The position numbers and the translations under genes were made by a program. Under the pieces are notes generated by a model. The model had not been told where the DNA came from. It did not search any database and saw only the letters and a program-made list of their open reading frames with translations. A stretch of DNA of 64,000 nucleotides from Diogma glabrata (lineage: Eukaryota > Arthropoda > Insecta > Diptera > Cylindrotomidae): the NCBI GenBank assembly GCA_963693315.1, contig OY856188.1:198876127-198940126 (forward strand). The letters run 5' to 3'. Below are positions 57,001 to 64,000 of this stretch, one piece after another; the first letter of the stretch is position 1, and every line of letters begins with the position of its first letter.

Positions 57001-58205
57001 GATTTAAAAAACAAAAGAGTTAAGATCAAAATGCTCGTCTTTATGTTGAGCCCTGTATCATAGATTATTTCGTCATTTTTAAAAAAATTAAATTTATGTT
57101 CAAGCTTCCAGAAACAAACGAAAAAAAAATTTAATATCATCCAAATATTCAAATTTTAACACTATCATCAACTCTTTTTCCTCGACTTTAACTTTGGTCT
57201 TTTAATCCATACAATACTCTTCTAATGTTGGATGATAAATAAATAAAAAGATATTTCACAGAAATAATTCTCTCATAGTAATCTCATACTTTAAATGCAT
57301 TACCTTAACCATTAAAAAATTTATCACCGTTTGTTATCTGTTTGTCAACAAACCCAATCTTTTGAAATTTATTTTTAAAATTTTATCGAAGTTCTTATCT
57401 TCAAATGATTGATAAAAACTGAAATAAAACTAAATGTTCCTATATAAGGCAAGTTTTTTTGGTTATCGGAAAACAGTAAAAACAAGGTTACTACGAATTA
57501 CAAACGATGGTAAATTAGATATAAATATGAAATTATCAATGACTAATTTATCTTATTGATATAAAAAGGAATCTAATTGTTTATATAGGATAGAAATAGT
57601 AATATAGGAAATGATATAGATTAGGTAGGCGGGTAGAAAAGGGTGCATATTTAACTAGGATCATTTCCACGAGTAAATTTTATTTAGATAAAGAAAATAT
57701 TAATAGCAAAACAAATATTGTATTTTATCAAATCAAAAAATTGATTTAGATAAAAATTAGTTATATTAAAAACTGGGCGTTAGCTGTAACGCTATTTTCA
57801 AAACCATCAGTTGAGATATGAGTTTTAGATTGATAATGTTTTGTACTGTCCATTGTTCACGTTTAACAAAAAATTCGATAAAAGTTTTTAAAAATCTAAG
57901 TAAAATCAAACTTATTAAATTAAACCAACACTGTTGCAAATGGTAAATATCAGGCAAGCTTTATTGGGTAAAATGACCGGGCTTTGAAGTTTGATATCAG
58001 AGAGTCTGACTATTAGTCGTTATCAGCCATTTAAGCTTAATAAGTTAAACATTGTGTTGGTAGTCAGTATCACTTTAGAATCTGATTTGTTTGTTGAAAT
58101 GACCCGATGTGTTGATCAGCTTGGAACCCTTTAGTCAATAGATGAGCTTGCGTCGCCAATTTCTTATAATGTTTGAAATAGGTAGTTTTAATTTTTTTTG
58201 TACTA
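54031..58205. other. AT-rich non-coding, no gene recognised
   Basis: 4.2 kb without a supported gene. 54220-54440 has a loosely repeated GTTGGTAATATATTAA(A/C) block (three times). 55080-56110 has A/T homopolymer tracts. A short open stretch at 56572-56790 is not protein-like enough to call. Confidence 0.4.
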
Positions 58206-59397
58206 ACTGCTAACTTAATTAATAAGCTCGTTGCGTATGGTTTTCATCCCAATGTTGTGAAGCTGATTCAAAATTTTCTATCCAACCGATACATTTCGGT
58301 CTCCTTAGACGGATTTTCTTCTGAGTCTAAACTAATTAACGCTGGTGTACCTCAAGGCTCAGTATTGTCCTCAACCCTATTTTTGATTTATATCAACGAA
58401 TTGTTAAAAATCACCAGCAACCCAATAAATAGTTTTGCAGATGATAGTTCTCTGCACAAGTCGTTCGAGCCCCGTCCTTCAAAAGCTAAAATGCACGAAC
58501 GAATTAATCCCGCCCGGAGAGACGCTGCCATAAACGTGAATAAAGACCTAAATAAAGTCGCCGATTGGGGTGACCAAAACCTGGTAAATTTTAACTCTAC
58601 CAAAACACAGCTGTTGATTGTTTCCAGATCAAAGACCGAGTTCCCCAAAGATATTTTATTCAGTATGTGTGATGAACCAATAGGTGAATGTAAAAACATT
58701 CGTTTATTGGGTGTCACAGTTTCAAATGGCCTACTCCGGAACGATCATGTAATGGCGATGGCAAAAAACGCGTCTAAAACACTCGGCCTCCTAAATAGAT
58801 GCAAAAAATTTTTCACTCCATACCAATTGCTCCATGTTTATAAGTCCTATATTCGTCCCAGTATGGAGTACTGCTGTCAAGTTTGGGGTGCTGTTTCTGA
58901 TTCCACCTTGGCCCTCTTGGACTCTGTTCAAAAGCGGGCTATACGAATTGTGGGTGATCGAGCTTTGACATCAAAACTTGATTCCCTACAACATCGTCGC
59001 ACTGTTGCTGACCTCGTTGTTTTTTACAAATATCGTCATCAACAGTGCTCAGATGAAATCAGCGGCATCATGCCTCAAACTTATTCTTACCCCCGTTCCA
59101 CTCGGCAATCGGCTACCGCAACCAGTGTAACGGTCGAGATCCCGCGCTGTCATACTGGCAGATCGCAGAAAGACTTCTTTGTCCGAACTGCATACAAATG
59201 AAATAGTTTGCCGGAACCCTTAGTCTCAGGTGACTTCAACCCGCAGATGTTTAAAAAAGCATTCATCAACACCTTAGAACGTCAGTTGTTGTGTGAGCTA
59301 GGTCTAGACCTAGGTCTTAAAAGGTAGCTATGTGTTGCTGTGACACATATTCTAAACCCTATTACACAACACTTTTTATTTAAAAAAAAAAAATATA
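58206..59397 (+). pseudogene. 5'-truncated LINE copy (RT to 3' end)
   Basis: Plus strand, 5' end in the RT (NKLVAYGFHPNVVKLIQ). FADDSSLH and the C-terminal region are very similar to the 46-kb element. Open 58257-59201 and ended by TGA at 59199-59201 where the relative has TGG (Trp). Afterwards FNPQMFKK, the 3' UTR stem-loop and a 12-nt A run. A few dozen substitutions; dead on arrival by truncation. Confidence 0.88.
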
Positions 59398-60107
59398 TTA
59401 GACTGGTCGTTAAACATTAAATTTTCCGAGACGGCCCCTAAAAAAATTTTTTGTGGTCAAAAAACCACGAGGGTAATTTTTTTCTTTTTTAAATCAAAAG
59501 AAGACGTGCCGCAAAATCATCGAAGTTTATTTTTTGATAATATCGTTAATATCTCATAAAATTTAACAAAATATCACGTATTAAATTTTGAAGGAAATTT
59601 GATTCTCTTCAAAAAAGGTCCATGTCATATTTTTAAAACGTATATTTCTGATGATATTTTGAAATAAAACTAGAAATTCTTCGAAACTCATAAAAACAAA
59701 TGATGAAAATTTTGACGAAAACGTACTAATTTTGATTTTTCTTGTCACGATTATTTATTCTTTTTATTCTACAGCATAAGAAGAAAATTAGGACTTTTTC
59801 GTCATCTTTATTATTTATGTTTTTTCTAAATTACAAAAATTTACAAGTTCTTATTCAAAATATCATGAGAACTATACGTTTTAGGAAAAAAATGACATGG
59901 ACCCTTTTTGTAGAGAATTAAATTTCCTACAAAAATGCGCATATGAGTTTTTTTTTGAATCTGCATATTTTACGAGATATTTAAAAAAATCTATACGATT
60001 TTATCAAAAACTTCGATGATTTTGCGGCACGTGTTCTTTTGATATAAAAAAAAATTACCCTCGTGGTTTTTTGACCACAAAGAATTTTTTTAGGGGGACC
60101 AGTGTAA
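59396..60107. repeat. ~710-bp foldback element
   Basis: Long inverted repeat. Matching blocks: CCCCTAAAAAAATT, TGTGGTCAAAAAACCACGAG then GGTAATTTTTTT (59435-59480 / 60045-60095), TGCCGCAAAATCATCGAAGT (59508-59527 / 60010-60029), and further in GGTCCATGTCAT with ATTTAATTCTCTACAAAAA-like flanks (59610-59640 / 59890-59930). Arms ~300 bp with indels around an AT-rich core; ends read (T)ACTGGTC. No ORF. It sits directly on the A tail of the LINE to its left. Confidence 0.8.
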
Positions 60108-60585
60108 TATATATATAGAACTTCATTTGTGCTTTGTGTAATTTTCTTATTAGGATATGGAGAACAAAAGAAAAACACGTTTTTCTTAACTACATTTACC
60201 TCTTTCAGGTTTTGAGAGAACCTTTGTTGTTCTTGTAACTAATTTATTTCAAGTTGATTTTTTTTAGTTTTTGCTTTGCTGTTTATATTTCGTCCCATAT
60301 AGTGGAAACGTAGACTATATATAGAAACGTAGACTCTCAATAAGTGTTCACCGTCTGCGTTAATTTTTAATGGGTGATCAAATCATAGAGTGCATTTATT
60401 ACCAATTTCTTAACATTATTTGGTGACCAACAATTAATTGGAAAACTATTATATTGATGGTTTTTTCAGTTTCACTTCAAACACTTTGTTCTGAATGGGA
60501 ATCGTTCGGTACACCTTTAAGAGTCATTCAGAGATTTGGTTGATTCTATGCGTTTATATAATTATTTTTATGCGTTAGTACACCT
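60108..60585. other. AT-rich spacer
   Basis: A near-duplicated GTAGACTATATATAGAAAC / GTAGACTCTC block at 60310-60340. No gene. Confidence 0.35.
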
Positions 60586-62190
60586 TAAACAATAACAAAG
60601 CCTCTGGTCTGGACAACATTTCTCCTGTTATTCTAAAAACATTTTCAAAGGAACTTGCAAAACTCTCACCAAAATATTCTATAATTCCTATAAATCTGGT
60701 ATTTTTCGATCCTGCTGGAAGTTGGCTAATGTCCAGCCTGTCCCAAAAAAAAGGAACGAAATGTGATATTTCAAATTATAGACCAATAGCCTTACTTCCA
60801 GTCATGTCTAAAATATACGAGCACTAAATTAATTCACACATATCCAAATTTTTGGAAGACAACCATTTGATATCTGACAGCCAATACGGTTTTAGAAACA
60901 AAAGATCAACCATCGATCTATTGAACTATGTGGCATATCTTTGGAATAACATACTTGAGAAAGGTGGTGAAACGTACCTGATCGCATTATACATCTCAAA
61001 AGCATTTGATCGAATCTGGCATGCCAACTTGATCGACTAGCTCGTTGCGTACGGTTTTCATCCCGCAGTCGTGAAGTTGATTCAAAATTTTCTATCTAAC
61101 CGATACATCTCGGTATCTATAGATGGCTTTTCTTCTGAGTCTAAATTAATAACCGCTGGTCTACAACAAGGCTCAGTTTTATCCCCCACTTTATTTTTAA
61201 CTTATATCAACGAACTGTTGCAAATCACCAGTAACTCAATAAATAGTTTTGCAGATGATAGTACACTGCACAAGTCATTCGTCCCACTATCTTCAAAGGG
61301 TAAAATACATGAACGAATAAATCCCGCCCGGAGAGACCCTGCCATAAATGTAAACGAGGACCTAAAAAATGTCACCGATTGGGGTGACAAAACTTTGGTC
61401 AATTTTAATTCCACCAAAACACAGCTGTTGATTGTTTCCAGATCAAAGACCGAGTTTCCCAACGAAATTTCAATTAATATGTGTGACTACCAAATAGACG
61501 AATGTGAAAGCATTCGTTTATTGGAAGTCACAATATCCAATGACTTACTCTGGAACGATCATATAATGGCCATGGAAAAGAGCGCGTCAAGAAAACTCGG
61601 CCTCCTCAATAGATGTAAAAAAATATTTCACTTCGCATCAATTACTCCACATTTATAAGTCCTATATTCGTCACTGCATGGAGTATTGTTGTCAAGTTTG
61701 GGGCGCTGCATCTGGTACTGTCCTAGCTCTTATGGATTCTGTTCAAAAGCGTGCTATACGAATTGTTGGTGATCGAAATTTAAAATTAAATCTTGATTCC
61801 CTACAACATCGTCGCACTGTTGCTGATCTCGTTGTTTTTTATAAATATCGTCACCAGCAGTGCTCGTATGAAATCAGGTCCATAATGCCTAAGCCTAAGA
61901 CATATGTTTTTACCCGTTTTACTCGTCAATCGGTTTGTGCAGGCAGTCGGACTGTCGAGATTACTAACTGTCATAGTAATAAAATGCAAAGGGATTTCTT
62001 TGTGCGTACATCGTATAAATGGAATGCTTTGCCCGAATCAATAGTCTCGAGTGTCTTCAATCCACAAAGATTTAAAAAAAGCATCCACCAACACCTCAAG
62101 ACGCATGTTGTTGTGGGACTAGGTCTTAAAATGTGTTGTTGTGACACATTTTGTAATTCCTACTACACAACACTTTTTATTAAAAAAAAA
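60586..62190 (+). pseudogene. 5'-truncated, older LINE copy
   Basis: Plus strand, same family as 46 kb. Starts in NNKASGLDNISPVILKTFSK, with frameshifts near 60660 and 60745, a stop at ~60826 (EH then stop), an open stretch 60852-61040 ending at a TAG, then 61071-61658 with FADDSTLH, a frameshift near 61640, and 61678 to the C-terminus (MEYCCQVWG, QKRAIRIVGD, SYKWNALPE). 3' UTR stem-loop TGTGTTGTTGTGACACA ... ACACAACAC and a short A run (62178-62190). More diverged than the 58-kb copy. Confidence 0.85.
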
Positions 62191-64000
62191 AATTCTCAGT
62201 TCTTTTTGTTTTCTTACCATTGACGTCACATTACGTTAACATTTTCTTTGCAATCTTTTTAATTTTTATTTCGTTTTATATACATATAAATCCCTGTGCA
62301 AAACAAAATCAATTTAAGTTTTTTCATTTCCTTCTTGTAGATTGTTAATAACTTAACAGCTCAATGGATATCTTGTATAGAGATGTTTTCATGAGGTTCA
62401 TGTTTTACTAAAAAGTAAAAATATAGATTTTAGATTCATGAATAAATTTTATTATTTTTCCATCAAAATAAAAAATTGAGTTATCAAATTACGTTGCCAC
62501 ACCTTGTAATGAAAACATGCGAAAACTTCGTTAAATTATTTATGTTGACAAAACATTGTTTTAATTGATAAAAATTATATCAACAAGTTTATTGTCAATG
62601 CCAAGCAAACATACATTAATGTTTTATTCGTACATCAAACTGTTGCGGAAAAAAATAAATAATTCAATGTTGACATTAATTTTTTTTTGATAATTTTTCA
62701 TTCTTTATTTAAATGGAAGGTTGTAGGAACTTTTCACGTTAGATTCGTTAGAACCAAGTTTCGAAAAGACCTAAAGTAACTTTCTTTAATACTGCCTGAA
62801 AATTAATCATTTTTTTCCTGTACAGACTTCAACCGTGTACCAAAACTTCAAAAAAATCGCTTCATTGCTGGAGTCTGTTTTGTTGAAACAGACGTTCTAA
62901 TCAAACGACCTTCGGTTTCCATTTTCTCTTAGAAAAAATTGTTATGAGTTTTTCGTGTTTCGTGAAAGATTTGAACTGACATTCATCGTCGTTCGAATCC
63001 GTGTGTTTCAAACGTTCAGCCATAGAAGCGTTAAGAAAAAATATGTTAATTTTAAGGGGGGGTATGGTTTTGAAGACGAAAAAAAAGCATATTTTTGTGA
63101 TTTTTTGCGGCGACATGAGTAATATAATTTTATTAAATTTAATTACATATTATTGTACAACTTTTGAAGTATGTCAGAAAAAAATTTCAATTAAAAATAT
63201 TGATAAATCAGCCGGGGACGTTGAATCTCCAGAGGTGCCTTGAAAAAAAGTGGTTTTGCGGTGAACATTATAACTCGTTACCGGATCATGTGAAACAAAA
63301 AAATTGATATGCGTTTTGAAGGTGATGTATTTCTCGAGGTAATCAGGAAGAGTTTTTTTTTTCTATTTATTGCAGCACTTGGAAGTGAAAATCGCGATTT
63401 TAGCTCAAAAAATCGCGTTTAATTTGTTATTAAAAAATAGAAAAAAATAAAAAAAAAAAAAAACTTCCTGATTACCTGTTGATTTATGTGAAGAAGTAAT
63501 GTTCAAATTTTCAAAAGGATCGGTTCAGTAGATTTTGAGTTCTATTGTTCACGAACTTCAAAAATGACGTTTTCGGGCAAATGGGGTCAAACGGCAACCC
63601 TGTTGAAACGCTGTAACTCCGTTAGTTTTACTCGGATTTACTTAAAATTTGTACACAATATTCTCGACATATTGTTCATTCAGAAAAAAAATGCTGCGTT
63701 ATGGAAATTCAAAATTTGAGCATAAACACATTCAAATTAGTTGTTTATGGTAGCATAAAGCATAATAGCGAACAATTTCCACAATCTTATCATGCAATAT
63801 CGGCTTGTATCATATAAGTCCCTGGGCCCACGCCGATTTCAGATGATTACCACATATTTTACACTTCGTGAAGCGTCTGTCCTTGACGAGCCCGAAAACT
63901 TTTGTTCTGCGATTTTCCTCAAATCGGCCGCTTTTTCATTCGGCAAGCTCCGAAATATGCCGATTGCCCGGGATCTTGTAATTTTTTTTTCTCTTTGGGG
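62191..64000. other. AT-rich non-coding, no gene recognised
   Basis: Includes a hairpin at 63338-63475 (GGTAATCAGGAAG ... CTTCCTGATTACC) with long A/T runs, and a slightly GC-richer last 200 bp. No gene supported. Confidence 0.4.
63338..63475. repeat. Inverted repeat with T/A-tract arms
   Basis: GGTAATCAGGAAG followed by T-rich TTTTTTTTTTCTATTT is mirrored downstream by AAATAG, an A-rich run and CTTCCTGATTACC. The inner part contains two AATCGCG(A/T)TTT units. Possibly one terminus of a larger element. Confidence 0.6.

Noticed and set aside
62985..63000. GTTCGAATCC resembling a tRNA box B
   Set aside because: No box A, acceptor stem or anticodon arm can be built around it on either strand.

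Overview
This is a eukaryotic nuclear window, almost certainly from an insect. The evidence is: very AT-rich non-coding DNA; short introns of about 50-75 bp; a Copia element whose primer-binding site matches the initiator tRNA-Met anticodon region (as in Drosophila copia); jockey/CR1-superfamily LINEs, Penelope-like, hAT and PIF/Harbinger elements; and animal-type cellular genes (DNAAF4, SBDS, OXSM). Intron size would suit a dipteran or a relative, but the species is not identified.

Layout. (1) 1-4.7 kb: a multi-exon PIF/Harbinger transposase gene on the minus strand, cut by a young Copia element (1000-4212) that has identical LTRs and no integrase. (2) 4.7-23.3 kb: a transposon graveyard. 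It holds fragments of a jockey-type LINE on both strands, a TIR element that interrupts one of them, a second LINE with a long reverse-transcriptase reading frame (8756-10270), two copies of a dispersed repeat, an element with ~280-bp internal tandem repeats (17.7-19.35 kb), and a decayed Nup50 fragment. (3) 23.5-32.05 kb: the gene island. It contains DNAAF4 (+), an M3-family oligopeptidase-like protein that has lost its zinc-site residues (-), a ~1-kb near-perfect palindrome, SBDS (+) starting 40 bp after that palindrome, mitochondrial-type beta-ketoacyl-ACP synthase OXSM (-) convergent with SBDS, and tRNA-Ser(AGA). (4) 33.0 kb: one candidate first coding exon of a gene whose remaining exons are not seen. 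(5) 34-64 kb: mostly repeats. These are a tandemly duplicated LINE endonuclease fragment; a three-level nest (hAT inside hAT, with a smaller TIR element inside that); a TIR element at 43.0-43.7 kb; a nearly full-length LINE with an intact 1007-codon ORF at 46.1-49.2 kb and truncated relatives at 41.5, 45.5, 58.2 and 60.6 kb; a 4.3-kb TIR element (49.7-54.0 kb) with a 150-codon ORF and a Penelope-like insertion; and a foldback element at 59.4-60.1 kb.

The cellular genes do not form a pathway. DNAAF4 helps preassemble axonemal dynein, SBDS acts in 60S ribosome maturation, and OXSM in mitochondrial fatty-acid synthesis. The most unusual objects are the in-frame integrase-less Copia, the large palindrome at the SBDS 5' end, the apparent pseudo-oligopeptidase, and the layered transposon insertions, several of which have readable target-site duplications.
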